A model generated the notes under the pieces. It saw only the letters and a list, made by a program, of their open reading frames with translations. It had not been told where the DNA came from and searched no databases. A stretch of DNA of 64,000 nt from Seribacter sp963934295 (GTDB lineage: Bacteria; Verrucomicrobiota; Verrucomicrobiia; Opitutales; Seribacteraceae): positions 14,471 through 78,470 of the forward strand of contig CAWVXY010000011.1 of assembly GCA_963934295.1 (NCBI GenBank). Direction: 5' to 3'. This document shows positions 42,968-51,920 of this stretch, piece after piece. Each line of letters begins with the position of its first letter. Position 1 is the stretch's first letter. A program made the translations under genes and the position numbers.

Positions 42968-43724
42968 AGTAACCAAAGCAAATGTTGAAAGCAATTATAC
43001 GGGTTTTATAACGGTTCGAACAACTTCTTCTAGGTTGCCCAATAAGTGCCTACTTGAGTTTGGAAAAGAAACTGTTATCAGTCATGTTATAAAGCGTTCT
43101 CTAAATTCTGGTATCCGTCCAATTTTGTGCACGACTAGAGATTCAAGTGATGATATAATTGAGAAAACTGCACACGAACTGAATGTCTCCTGCTTTCGTG
43201 GGTCGAAGGATAATAAATTACAACGTTGGTACGATTGTGCGGAGGAGTTTCAAGTTAATCATTTTCACACAATAGATGCAGATGATCCATTTTTTGATGG
43301 AGCAGAAATGATTGAAAGTCTCAATCTATTAGTAACAAAGGGATATGATGTGATTTGTCCAACAGAGTCAAGTTCTTCGGGAGGTGCAAGTGTGGGGTAT
43401 TCATTGACGAAAAGTATCGTAAAACAAGCCATCAAGGGAACCAATTACGATACTGATACGGAGATGATGTGGGGATTCCTGGAAAAGGTTAGTGGCATCA
43501 AGATGATCATTCTTCCAGAAGGTCAAAAGGATGATTTAAAGCTACGCTTAACATTAGATTATGAAGAAGATTATTGGCTTCTAAGTACATTGGTGCGAAT
43601 ATTAGGAAATAATGTCTCAAGAGCTCAAATTACTGAATTTTTTAAAAAGAATCCTGACTTTAGAAAAATTAATTATTTTCGAAATGAAGAGTGGAAAAAT
43701 GCTCAAGTTAATAAATCAATATAA
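42960..43724 (+). CDS. SpsF-like cytidylyltransferase-family protein
   Basis: 254 residues. The N-terminal part has TVRTTSSRLPNKCLLEFGKE, the R-x-x-S-x-R-L-P-x-K motif of SpsF/NeuA-like nucleotidyltransferases, and HFHTIDADDPFFDG near residue 95-108 is the metal-binding D-x-D region. SpsF-like enzymes accompany SpsC aminotransferases and SpsE (NeuB-like) synthases in surface glycan loci, exactly as here. The reaction is presumed to be CMP or UMP transfer to a sugar. A second aminotransferase gene follows six bases later. Confidence 0.78.
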   Translation: MNEVTKANVESNYTGFITVRTTSSRLPNKCLLEFGKETVISHVIKRSLNSGIRPILCTTRDSSDDIIEKTAHELNVSCFRGSKDNKLQRWYDCAEEFQVNHFHTIDADDPFFDGAEMIESLNLLVTKGYDVICPTESSSSGGASVGYSLTKSIVKQAIKGTNYDTDTEMMWGFLEKVSGIKMIILPEGQKDDLKLRLTLDYEEDYWLLSTLVRILGNNVSRAQITEFFKKNPDFRKINYFRNEEWKNAQVNKSI

Positions 43725-43730
43725 AGTTAA

Positions 43731-44936
43731 ATGAAAAGTGATTACAAAAATGAGTTTGGTAAATTTAATGGCAATGAAGCTGACTATGCCCTTAGAGCCC
43801 TTGATTCTGAAACTCCTGAAAATAAAAATTTCCCGTGGGTTCAAAAACTTGAAGAATCATTTTCAAAAGAAATCGGTTCAAAATACGCTATAGCCGTTAA
43901 CTCGGGTACATCAGGTCTTCATGCTGCGTTATATGCCGCTGGAGTGGGTCCAGGAGATGAGGTAATTCAACCCTCCAAGACTGTTGTGATGGACTCCTAT
44001 GTTACGATGCATTTAGGAGCTGTTCCTGTATTTGTGGACATATGTTCTAAGAGTTGGAATATTGATGCAACGAAGATAGAGCAAAAAATAACCAATAAAA
44101 CCAAGGCCATTATCGTTGTTTCTCTCTATGGTCTGCCGGTGGATATTGATCCGATCTTGGAAATTGCATCCAAGTATAATCTGACAGTCATCGACGACTC
44201 GGCAGAAACATTAATGACTCGATACAAGAATGGCTATGCCGGAACTCATTCACATATTGGTGTATATAGCTTTGAAAAATCCAAGCACATGACTTCTGGC
44301 AGTGAAGGCGGCATGCTTATTACATCAGACGAAGACCTCGCTGTTCGAGCACGTAAATTTGCAGGTATCGGTTACAAGGGATTAACTGCTCAAGCCGGGA
44401 GGACGAGCTTAGCATCTTCAGTCTATCAAAATCCAGATTATGAGCGTTTTGATACCATAGGTTTTAATTATAGGATGAACGCAATAACTGCTGCAATTGG
44501 CTTAGCCCAATTTGAGCGTATTGATGAATTGGTTGAGAGAAGAAAAAAAGTAGGAAAGTACTTTCTGCAAGCAGTTGGTGGTTGTGATTGGATAGAAACT
44601 CAGGAGATTCCTAATTACTCAGATCATGCCTATTTTACTTTCGGTTTGTTATACAAAGGGGAAGAAGTTCAAGGAGTAAGCTGGAAAACTTTTTATGATC
44701 GTTATAAAGAAATGGGAGGCGATGGTTTTTATGCATGTTGGAAACCGCCTTACATGGAACCTTCGCTTAGGGGTAAGGAAATGGGTGGGCAAGTTTTCGA
44801 TAGTGGGTTGTGCCCGATTGCAGAAGATTATCAAAAAAAGATAATGGCCTTTAAATCAAACTACAGGGATTTAAATGAAGCTGAGTTACAAGCCAATTTA
44901 CTAAGCAAATTAATTAAGGAAATAGATAATATCTAG
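43731..44936 (+). CDS. DegT/DnrJ/EryC1/StrS-family sugar aminotransferase
   Basis: 401 residues, PLP enzyme. AIAVNSGTSGLHAALYAAGV, PSKTVVMDSYVTMHLGAVPV, VIDDSAETLMTRYKNG and SFEKSKHMTSGSEGGM (cofactor Lys in SKHMTSGSEGG) are the family motifs. It would transfer an amino group to a keto sugar nucleotide, for instance in making a diamino-trideoxyhexose for the nonulosonate pathway. It differs from the WbpE-like gene at 35326 and has a longer C-terminal region. The preceding SpsF-like gene suggests an SpsC-like role. Confidence 0.85.
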   Translation: MKSDYKNEFGKFNGNEADYALRALDSETPENKNFPWVQKLEESFSKEIGSKYAIAVNSGTSGLHAALYAAGVGPGDEVIQPSKTVVMDSYVTMHLGAVPVFVDICSKSWNIDATKIEQKITNKTKAIIVVSLYGLPVDIDPILEIASKYNLTVIDDSAETLMTRYKNGYAGTHSHIGVYSFEKSKHMTSGSEGGMLITSDEDLAVRARKFAGIGYKGLTAQAGRTSLASSVYQNPDYERFDTIGFNYRMNAITAAIGLAQFERIDELVERRKKVGKYFLQAVGGCDWIETQEIPNYSDHAYFTFGLLYKGEEVQGVSWKTFYDRYKEMGGDGFYACWKPPYMEPSLRGKEMGGQVFDSGLCPIAEDYQKKIMAFKSNYRDLNEAELQANLLSKLIKEIDNI

Positions 44937-44968
44937 ACTTTCTTGCTATTTCTACTTTTAAAAATTTA

Positions 44969-45817
44969 TTGAAAATAAAAGGAAATATTAATAAATACGG
45001 CTTTTCTCAAGGTCGACTCACCGTTCCTTATAACGGTGAACTTCAATGTTTTCCCCAAAACGAATGGCAAAATGAATTTATAAATGCGGGATTGCTAGGA
45101 TGTTCGTTTATAGAACTGCTTATTGAGCGAGAAAGAAATCATTCGAATCCAATTTGGTCTTTGGTTGGAAGGAAGGAAATATTAGATCTTTGTTTTGCAA
45201 ATAAAATGCTCACTTATTCGATTTGTTTAGATTATATAATAGATAATCCACTCTTAGATGATCCTGGTAAAAGTACTTTTAGTTGCATTATGGAGTGTTT
45301 GGAAGTTGCGGCAGAATTAAATTGTAGTGTTATAATTTTGCCTCTTTTAGAGAAAAGTAATTTGAGTAAAATTAATTTCACCCAAATGTCCAAAATTCTT
45401 AGAGATGTAGCAACTGTAGCCCAAAAATATGATATTTTGTTATGTGTAGAATGTTTAGTTTCAGCTACTGAGCTAAATGAGTTTATTTCCTTAGTTAATA
45501 TGAAAAATGTTAAAGCAGTTTTTGATACTGGAAATCGGGTCTTAGAAACACCTGACCTTTATAATGAAATTTTAATTTTATCAGAAAATTTGGGACATGT
45601 TCATATTAAAGATAAAGATCGTACGGGTAACAATGTAATATTGGGTTCCGGGTTGGTTGATTTTTGCGGAGTTTTTTCAGCCTTAGAAATTATTGGCTAT
45701 GAAGGTCCATTGAACTTTGAAACTAACAGAGGTTCTATCCCTTTAGATACTGCAAAACATAACATTAACTTTTGTGAATTCTTTGCAATGAATCAAAGAA
45801 ATAGTAAAACAAACTAA
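44969..45817 (+). CDS. Sugar-phosphate isomerase/epimerase-type TIM-barrel protein
   Basis: 282 residues, TTG start, xylose-isomerase-like (AP endonuclease 2) fold. Metal ligands are visible in order: Glu in LLCVECLVSA, Asp in KAVFDTGNRV, His in LGHVHIKDKDRTG and Glu in PLNFETNRGS. Enzymes of this family isomerise or epimerise sugars and inositols, or act as dehydratases. The substrate is unknown; the context between an aminotransferase and two SDRs suggests a step in the synthesis of a deoxy or branched sugar. Composition is A+T-rich. Confidence 0.72.
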   Translation: MKIKGNINKYGFSQGRLTVPYNGELQCFPQNEWQNEFINAGLLGCSFIELLIERERNHSNPIWSLVGRKEILDLCFANKMLTYSICLDYIIDNPLLDDPGKSTFSCIMECLEVAAELNCSVIILPLLEKSNLSKINFTQMSKILRDVATVAQKYDILLCVECLVSATELNEFISLVNMKNVKAVFDTGNRVLETPDLYNEILILSENLGHVHIKDKDRTGNNVILGSGLVDFCGVFSALEIIGYEGPLNFETNRGSIPLDTAKHNINFCEFFAMNQRNSKTN

Positions 45818-45826
45818 AATATTCAT

Positions 45827-46534
45827 ATGATAAATAAAATATGTTTAATAACAGGAGCAAGCAAAGGAATTGGATGGTCAATTGTTAAGAGACTATTGGA
45901 GAGTGGTGCCATTGTTTGTGCTACTTCAAGCAATTCGCAGAACTTATCCAATTTAAAGAATGACTTTGATCAATACAAAGAAAACTTGCACACCTTTATC
46001 GCGGACCTTACCTCTACATCAGATGTAAATAATTTATGCGAATCTGTTAGCAAAAAGATTGGAGATATTGATATTCTTATCAATAATGCAGGTGTTCTTC
46101 ATTTGGAAAGTTTAGAAAATTCATCTGACGAATTACTAAGAAAAAGTTTTGAAGTTAATTTTTTTGCACCTTTCGCACTGACTCGATTTTTTTCTAAGTC
46201 TATGGTCGAAAAAAAACAAGGCTGTATAATCAATATATGTTCTTCCAGTTCTTATACAGGTGGCGGAGCTCCTGAGCATTGTATTTATGCTTCAACAAAA
46301 CATGCATTATTGGGCTTCTCTCGTGCGTTAGACGAGGAGTTGCGATCGTCGAATATTCGCGTTGGCACTATTTCACCAGCGGGAGTATCTACTGATATGA
46401 TGGGAGATCGTGCTGATTTAGATCATACTAGTTTTATGACTGCCGATGAAGTAGCAGCCGGAGTTATGTTTTTATTAAACAGTGATGGGCAAGGCATAGT
46501 TTACGAAATGAGGATGTGGCGTAAGAATAGGTAA
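45827..46534 (+). CDS. Short-chain dehydrogenase/reductase 1
   Basis: 235 residues. The Rossmann motif is CLITGASKGIGWSIVKRLLE; INNAGVLHLES and the active-site Ser plus YASTKHALLG (Tyr-x-x-x-Lys) are complete, with SPAGVSTDMMG following. A classical SDR, NAD(P)-dependent, probably acting on a keto sugar or sugar acid. It starts ten bases after the TIM-barrel gene and is followed 32 bases later by a second SDR. Confidence 0.85.
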   Translation: MINKICLITGASKGIGWSIVKRLLESGAIVCATSSNSQNLSNLKNDFDQYKENLHTFIADLTSTSDVNNLCESVSKKIGDIDILINNAGVLHLESLENSSDELLRKSFEVNFFAPFALTRFFSKSMVEKKQGCIINICSSSSYTGGGAPEHCIYASTKHALLGFSRALDEELRSSNIRVGTISPAGVSTDMMGDRADLDHTSFMTADEVAAGVMFLLNSDGQGIVYEMRMWRKNR

Positions 46535-46566
46535 TAATTTAAAAGTATATTTTCTTAAAAAAATTA

Positions 46567-47400
46567 ATGGTAATTAGTACTTATAATTTGTCTGGTAAAA
46601 CAGCACTTGTAACAGGCTCGGCTGGTTTGCTAGGAATTTCCCATGCGAAAGCCTTGCTTGCATCAGGTGCCCAAGTAATTCTAACTGATTTAAATCAAAA
46701 GGCTTTGGATGAAGCAGAGCAAATTATTGGTAAAGAAAGTGTTTCTAGGAACTTTCAATCTCATCTGATGGATGTTACTTCTGAAGTTAGTATTTCTCAA
46801 CTTGCTTCAAAATTAAGTTCATTGGATACCAAAATTGATATACTCGTAAACAATGCTGCAATAAATCCGACATCAAGTTCGATAAGCGAAGGAAAGAGGA
46901 CTACACGCCTGGAAAATTTCTCGCTTGATCGTTGGAACCAAGAACTCTCAGTCGGTCTAACCGGCGCCTTCTTGTGTAGTAAAGTTTTTGGTTCAGCTAT
47001 GGCATCAGATGGTTTAGGCGGCGTAATACTTAATATTGCTTCAGATTTATCTGTAATTGCACCAAACCAAAGTCTTTATAAACAAGCCAATTTGCCTGAT
47101 GATATGCAGGCTGTTAAACCAATTACCTATTCTGTAATTAAGACAGGATTGATTGGACTAACGCGTTACCTGGCAACTTATTGGTCGGATAAGGGAGTTC
47201 GTTGTAATGCACTTAGTCCTGGAGGAGTATATACTGGACAAGACGAAGAATTTGTTAATCGATTGCAAGATTTGATCCCAATGGGGAGAATGGCAAAGGT
47301 GGATGAATATCAAGGGGTAATTCAGTTTTTATGTTCTGATGCTTCAGCCTACATGAATGGCCAAAATATTGTCATAGATGGTGGTCGGTCTATTATTTAG
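46567..47400 (+). CDS. Short-chain dehydrogenase/reductase 2
   Basis: 277 residues. ALVTGSAGLLGISHAKALLA, LVNNAAINPTSS, LNIASDLSVIAPNQ and YSVIKTGLIGLTRYLA (Tyr-x-x-x-Lys) plus NALSPGGVYTGQ and the C-terminal GQNIVIDGGRSII are typical. The insertion before the active site (ERTTRLENFSLDRW-like) is slightly longer than usual. It is similar to SDRs annotated as gluconate 5-dehydrogenase-like in nonulosonate loci, but the substrate is unknown. Confidence 0.83.
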   Translation: MVISTYNLSGKTALVTGSAGLLGISHAKALLASGAQVILTDLNQKALDEAEQIIGKESVSRNFQSHLMDVTSEVSISQLASKLSSLDTKIDILVNNAAINPTSSSISEGKRTTRLENFSLDRWNQELSVGLTGAFLCSKVFGSAMASDGLGGVILNIASDLSVIAPNQSLYKQANLPDDMQAVKPITYSVIKTGLIGLTRYLATYWSDKGVRCNALSPGGVYTGQDEEFVNRLQDLIPMGRMAKVDEYQGVIQFLCSDASAYMNGQNIVIDGGRSII

Positions 47401-47421
47401 TGAAATTTTAATAAGAAGAAA

Positions 47422-48282
47422 ATGCTTACAAAAACCGATTTTTATAAAAGATTTTCAACGGTAATTCCCGGTGAATCTGATTTAACAGATTCTTTTGATA
47501 TAAGTTTTTTTCCCCTTTCCATGGATGGAGCTGAAGAAATGAACCGATATTCCGTAAAAGAATGCTTTTATGAATTTCTCGAATATCCACCTTTCAAAAA
47601 TTTAGCTGACACAACTCAATACCTTAAAAAGTTATTTAAACGAATGGAAGGAGGGGGAGATTCTCAAAATTCAATGTATTGGTTTGTTCGTAGAAAAAGT
47701 GATAACTATTTAATTGGATCAGCATGCCTTGTCAGTCTTGATTATGAACGTCAATCAGTTGAGTGGGGTTATGGAATTGATCCTGAGTTTTGGGGCCATG
47801 GATACATTTTACAATTACAGGAAATCCTTAAAGCTTTTGTTTTTGAGACTCTTGAGCTTAACCGTTTACACGGGATCACCATGGTCACCAACTTGAGAAC
47901 TATCGAGTCAGTCAAATCTGCAGGTATGGTGCGTGAGGGAATTGCGAAAGATTTTTACTGCAAGAGCGGCAAATTTATAGATGGTTGGAGGTATTCCATG
48001 ACTAAGTCAGTTTATAATGATATCAGTAATTCATCAAAATTAGACATTGATTTCAATGGTTTAACGCAGAGCATCTTGAATTTGATATCAGACTTGTTTC
48101 CAGAGGATGAAATAGATGAGAATTCTTCCATGATTGAAACGATTGGTTGGGATTCTCTTGGTCATATTAGAGTCATTATGGCTATTAAAGAAAAACTTGG
48201 AGTGACTTTTACTCCTACCGAAATTGCGAATGCGAATTCTGTAAAATCAATTATTGAAATAATTGAATCAAAGAATAATTAG
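47422..48282 (+). CDS. Fusion: GNAT acetyltransferase + acyl carrier protein
   Basis: 286 residues. Residues ~15-195 are a GNAT domain of the RimJ/RimL type (YWFVRRKSDNYLIGSACLVS, VEWGYGIDPEFWGHGYILQL, LELNRLHGITMVTNLRTIES). Residues ~205-286 are a carrier protein with IETIGWDSLGHIRVIMAIKE, where Ser245 should receive the phosphopantetheine arm. The fusion would hold an acyl or aminoacyl thioester next to the acyltransferase that moves it onto a sugar. The next gene is an adenylation enzyme, which would load the carrier. Confidence 0.82.
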   Translation: MLTKTDFYKRFSTVIPGESDLTDSFDISFFPLSMDGAEEMNRYSVKECFYEFLEYPPFKNLADTTQYLKKLFKRMEGGGDSQNSMYWFVRRKSDNYLIGSACLVSLDYERQSVEWGYGIDPEFWGHGYILQLQEILKAFVFETLELNRLHGITMVTNLRTIESVKSAGMVREGIAKDFYCKSGKFIDGWRYSMTKSVYNDISNSSKLDIDFNGLTQSILNLISDLFPEDEIDENSSMIETIGWDSLGHIRVIMAIKEKLGVTFTPTEIANANSVKSIIEIIESKNN

Positions 48283-48293
48283 TCGATCACTAC

Positions 48294-49862
48294 TTGAATA
48301 GCACGGTAAAACACTTATTTGATTTAAAGAATTCGTGCCCTGATTTAACTGCTTTGAAGATTGGGGAGAGAACAATTTCATATGCCGAATTAATTGAAAA
48401 ATCAATGCTGGTTGCAAACGGATTGATTGAGTGCGGTGCCAATAACGAAACCATTGGTTTAGTTGGTCAGCGCAAAGCATCCTCATATATAGGTATTCTT
48501 GGCATTTTATTTGCCGGATGTAATTTTACCCCAATCAACCCAAAATATAATGTAGCTAGAATTCGGTCCATTTTTAATAATTCAAAAATCCGATTTTTGG
48601 TCGGCGAAAATGAGGATATTAATAAATTAGAATTTTCAAATTTGTCTGATATTGATGCATGTATTTTACCTGAGGGAGATTCACTTAAAAACAGTGCTCT
48701 TCGTGTCCTCGTAGCAAGCACCTTAAGTAATCTTGGTCATTTGAGTGTTCCGAAAGTTAACGAATTGGCTGACCTTGCCTACATTAATTACACTTCAGGT
48801 TCTACAGGTACCCCCAAAGGAGTAATGGTTTCTCACAGTAATCTTCTTTCATTCTTGAAAAACATGAAAAAGATTTACACTTTAGAATCAGGATTTAAAG
48901 CATCTCAAACTTTTGACTTCAGCTTTGATCCATCCGTTTCGGATATATTCTTCACATGGGCAAACAAGGGGGTTCTTTGCGTTTTGCCAGAGAGCGAAAT
49001 CATGGTGCCAACAGATTTTATAATTCGTGAGAATATTACTTATTGGAACTCAGTTCCATCAATAGCACGGTTTATGTTAAATACTGGTAACTTACACCCT
49101 AATTCTTTTCCGGAACTTAGATATAGTATGTTTTGTGGCGAGCAGTTTCCAGTAGACTTGGCGAATGCGTGGAGACTCGCAGCTCCTAATAGTACAATTG
49201 AAAACTTGTATGGACCTACTGAGGCTACAGTTTACATCTCCCGTTACGAATATTTGAAAGATGATGAAAGAAAGACATTCCATAATGGGATTGTTCCCAT
49301 TGGAAATGTATTTCCAAAACACTCAGTCAAATTGATAACTGAAGAAGGAGAAGTCGTTGAATCCGAGAAGGGTGAAATAATTTTTTCCGGACCTCAAGTA
49401 ACTCTAGGATATTTAAATAATCAGCACAAAACTGATGAATCATTTGTTCATTTTGATTGGGACAAAGATAATAATATTTGGTACAAGACTGGCGATATAG
49501 GATTTTTCAACTCTAATTATGACTTAGAGTGCGTAGGTCGAATAGACAGCCAAATTAAGTTGGCTGGTAGGAGAATTGAGATAGGAGAAATTGAATCTGT
49601 TCTTAATAAATTTGAAGAAACAAAAGGGGTTGTAGTTGTTCCAACTCGGGATGAGCATGAGATTGTGAACGGTTGCGTCGGCTTTATTCTTAGCGATATT
49701 TCATTGGTTGAGATTAAAGAGTTGCGAAAGCAAAGTACTGCTTATTTGGATGGTGTATTTTTTCCTAAGAAGTTTTATAAAATTGATGAATTTCCTCTCT
49801 CCCAAAGCGGAAAAACTAATCGAAAAAAACTGGAAGAATTAGCAAGGGAGATAGATGATTAG
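48294..49862 (+). CDS. Amino-acid adenylation enzyme (DltA/NRPS A-domain-like)
   Basis: 522 residues, TTG start, ANL superfamily. Core motifs: YINYTSGSTGTPKGVMVSHSN (A3), FDFSFDPSVSDIFFTW (A4), NLYGPTEATVY (A5), WYKTGDIG (A7), GRIDSQIKLAGRRIEIGEIE (A8) and PLSQSGKTNRKKL with the catalytic Lys (A10). The Asp in FDPSV corresponds to the residue that binds the alpha-amino group in amino-acid A-domains, favouring an amino acid substrate over an aryl or fatty acid. It should load the ACP domain encoded just upstream. Its last codons overlap the next gene's ATG. Confidence 0.82.
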   Translation: MNSTVKHLFDLKNSCPDLTALKIGERTISYAELIEKSMLVANGLIECGANNETIGLVGQRKASSYIGILGILFAGCNFTPINPKYNVARIRSIFNNSKIRFLVGENEDINKLEFSNLSDIDACILPEGDSLKNSALRVLVASTLSNLGHLSVPKVNELADLAYINYTSGSTGTPKGVMVSHSNLLSFLKNMKKIYTLESGFKASQTFDFSFDPSVSDIFFTWANKGVLCVLPESEIMVPTDFIIRENITYWNSVPSIARFMLNTGNLHPNSFPELRYSMFCGEQFPVDLANAWRLAAPNSTIENLYGPTEATVYISRYEYLKDDERKTFHNGIVPIGNVFPKHSVKLITEEGEVVESEKGEIIFSGPQVTLGYLNNQHKTDESFVHFDWDKDNNIWYKTGDIGFFNSNYDLECVGRIDSQIKLAGRRIEIGEIESVLNKFEETKGVVVVPTRDEHEIVNGCVGFILSDISLVEIKELRKQSTAYLDGVFFPKKFYKIDEFPLSQSGKTNRKKLEELAREIDD

Positions 49863-51048
49863 ACTTTTCAATAGATTTGTTTGTAATCCAATAAAACAAG
49901 TTGATATTGTCATCTTTGATGCAATAAATTCCGATGTTGTAAAAACTGTTATTCCGGATGACTTTTCGGTTGATATCTTTAAAACCCGTCCGGTAAAGAT
50001 AAATTTAAATATATTAATAATTTTTAGATTTATTTTAAATTTAAAAAGTATTGAAATTCGCAGTATTTATGGAGCAAAAAAAAGTATTTTTTTTCAATTA
50101 TATTTTCAGTTGCTTCTAATTTACATCAAGGCAGAATTTACCACGAAAAAACCTAAGGCAGTGGTTACATATGTAGATAATTGCAATAAATTCGCATGGT
50201 TATCAGAAAATTTAAAAAATATTCCATGTATTGCTATTCAAAATGGATTTCGTTTATCATATAACTCTGATCCCCAATATTCTTACTATTGTAATCATTT
50301 GTTTAGTTTTGGACATCGGGAAGCAGATGTTTACCCAAAATTAAATTATAAGGTTGATCATTTTTATCCATTTGGGTCGTTGTCGTTAACTAATAATTTT
50401 TGTTCTGAGTTAAACGAAATCGAACCCGTTTATGATTTGTTAATCGTGTCTTGTTGGCGTGGAAATATTGGTTATCAACGAGATGTAGTTGATAGTATGC
50501 GTGGTATGCGGATTATGGATACATTTCTTGCCAAATATTTGAGAAATAAAGATCTTAAAGTTGCGGTTATTCTTAGAAACGAGAGGAACTCTAGTGATTG
50601 GGTAATGCCGGAGGTAGGAATGTCGGAGGAAGAATATTACAAGTCTATTTACGGAGACCTTATTCAAATAATTGATGTAAATTTTGCTGAACGAAATGTT
50701 TATCCCACTATGCAAAAGTCAAAAGCATTGATTGCAGGTTTTTCAACGACATGCCTTATCGAGGCATTTTCAATTGGAAAGAAAGTACTTTACGCTAATT
50801 TTTGTGGAACAAATAAGTATCATGTCGATTTTGCCAAAGAAATTTTATTTGAGGGAAATGAGAATGATGAACAAAGTTTTTTGGATAGAATGGATATTCT
50901 TCTCAATCAAACAGAAGAACTTTACTTGAAAAGTATTCAGGGGTTACAAAATTACTATGTTAGAGATCCTAGGACTTCGCAAACCCGTGTAAGAATTAAA
51001 GATCAAATATCTCAAATAGTAAATCGTACTTCTCTCAGTTTTTCTTAA
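49855..51048 (+). CDS. Surface carbohydrate biosynthesis protein, GT-B-like transferase
   Basis: 397 residues. The N-terminal half contains AVVTYVDNCNKFAWLSENLK followed by IPCIAIQNGFRLSY, and the C-terminal half has ALIAGFSTTCLIEAFSIGKK and VLYANFCGTNKYHVDF, a GT-B-like donor-binding pattern seen in CDP-glycerol/Kdo-type transferases and LIC-like surface carbohydrate proteins. It starts inside the end of the adenylation gene. The donor and acceptor are unknown. Membrane association is possible through a hydrophobic piece near residues 50-90. Confidence 0.55.
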   Translation: MIRLFNRFVCNPIKQVDIVIFDAINSDVVKTVIPDDFSVDIFKTRPVKINLNILIIFRFILNLKSIEIRSIYGAKKSIFFQLYFQLLLIYIKAEFTTKKPKAVVTYVDNCNKFAWLSENLKNIPCIAIQNGFRLSYNSDPQYSYYCNHLFSFGHREADVYPKLNYKVDHFYPFGSLSLTNNFCSELNEIEPVYDLLIVSCWRGNIGYQRDVVDSMRGMRIMDTFLAKYLRNKDLKVAVILRNERNSSDWVMPEVGMSEEEYYKSIYGDLIQIIDVNFAERNVYPTMQKSKALIAGFSTTCLIEAFSIGKKVLYANFCGTNKYHVDFAKEILFEGNENDEQSFLDRMDILLNQTEELYLKSIQGLQNYYVRDPRTSQTRVRIKDQISQIVNRTSLSFS

Positions 51049-51059
51049 ATTAATCCTAA

Positions 51060-51899
51060 ATGAGTTTATCCTTAAAAGAAGTAAAAGATAAATGTAACGA
51101 AGATAGGTTCTTTGCTTACGACTCTTGGCATGACAGGGTGTTTGTACCTCCTGCAATTTATGTCACTTGGTTTTGTTTGAAAATTGGTATTAGTGGTAAT
51201 GCTGTATCGTGGATATCAGGACTAGTTGCAGTTATTGGTGGATACTTTTTAACTTACGACGATAGAGTTATCGTTCTAGTTGGTTCATTTGGGTATATAC
51301 TCTGGTACTTTCTTGATTATGTGGATGGTGCAGTTGCCCGATTTAATAAAAAAGGTAGCGTTGCTGGACAATACATTGATTGGATGATGCATGTAATTTC
51401 GCATGTTGCGATCGTGTGTGGGATTACTTTAGGTGCAATGAATTCTACTGGTACTTGGATTTTACCTTTTGTTATTTTGGGAATCATCGCTTCGTGTCTT
51501 CCATACGCTAGGTTTTCTATGGCATGGTTTTCGATTTGTATGGAGCAGCAACAAAGACGAGTGAAAAACCTTGATGTTAAAATGGAAAAAAAAGTAGTTG
51601 AAAAAATTCCAGCGAACTTTTTTCCATACTTCATTTTAAGGAAGTTTTCGAGTGTTCTTTTCCATGAAAACTATTTAATCTTTATATTACCAATTGTTGC
51701 CACTTTGGAATTGTTCAATTTATTCGAACCGATTGATTTGAGAGTAGTTTTTACAATTTGTGCAGGAGCAATATATTTTCCCATTCAAGCAATAGAAGTT
51801 CATCGATTAGCTACATCTAATAAAATTCAAAAAGCATATTCAGAGTTATTCTCACCCGATCATAAACCAAACCTTCCTGATGATCATTTTTTTACTTAA
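51060..51899 (+). CDS. CDP-alcohol phosphotransferase with altered catalytic motif
   Basis: 279 residues, about six helices. The family motif runs Asp86-x2-Asp89-Gly90-x2-Ala93-Arg94-x8-Gly103-x3-Asp107-x3 and then His111, where the canonical motif has a fourth Asp. All other motif residues are present (DYVDGAVARFNKKGSVAGQY). Members transfer a phospho-alcohol from a CDP-alcohol to another alcohol in the membrane. The next gene encodes a cytidylyltransferase-aminotransferase fusion that could make its CDP-amino-alcohol, so it probably decorates a lipid-linked glycan or a lipid. Confidence 0.78.
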   Translation: MSLSLKEVKDKCNEDRFFAYDSWHDRVFVPPAIYVTWFCLKIGISGNAVSWISGLVAVIGGYFLTYDDRVIVLVGSFGYILWYFLDYVDGAVARFNKKGSVAGQYIDWMMHVISHVAIVCGITLGAMNSTGTWILPFVILGIIASCLPYARFSMAWFSICMEQQQRRVKNLDVKMEKKVVEKIPANFFPYFILRKFSSVLFHENYLIFILPIVATLELFNLFEPIDLRVVFTICAGAIYFPIQAIEVHRLATSNKIQKAYSELFSPDHKPNLPDDHFFT

Positions 51900-51920
51900 T
51901 CATTTTTTTGTTACATTATT

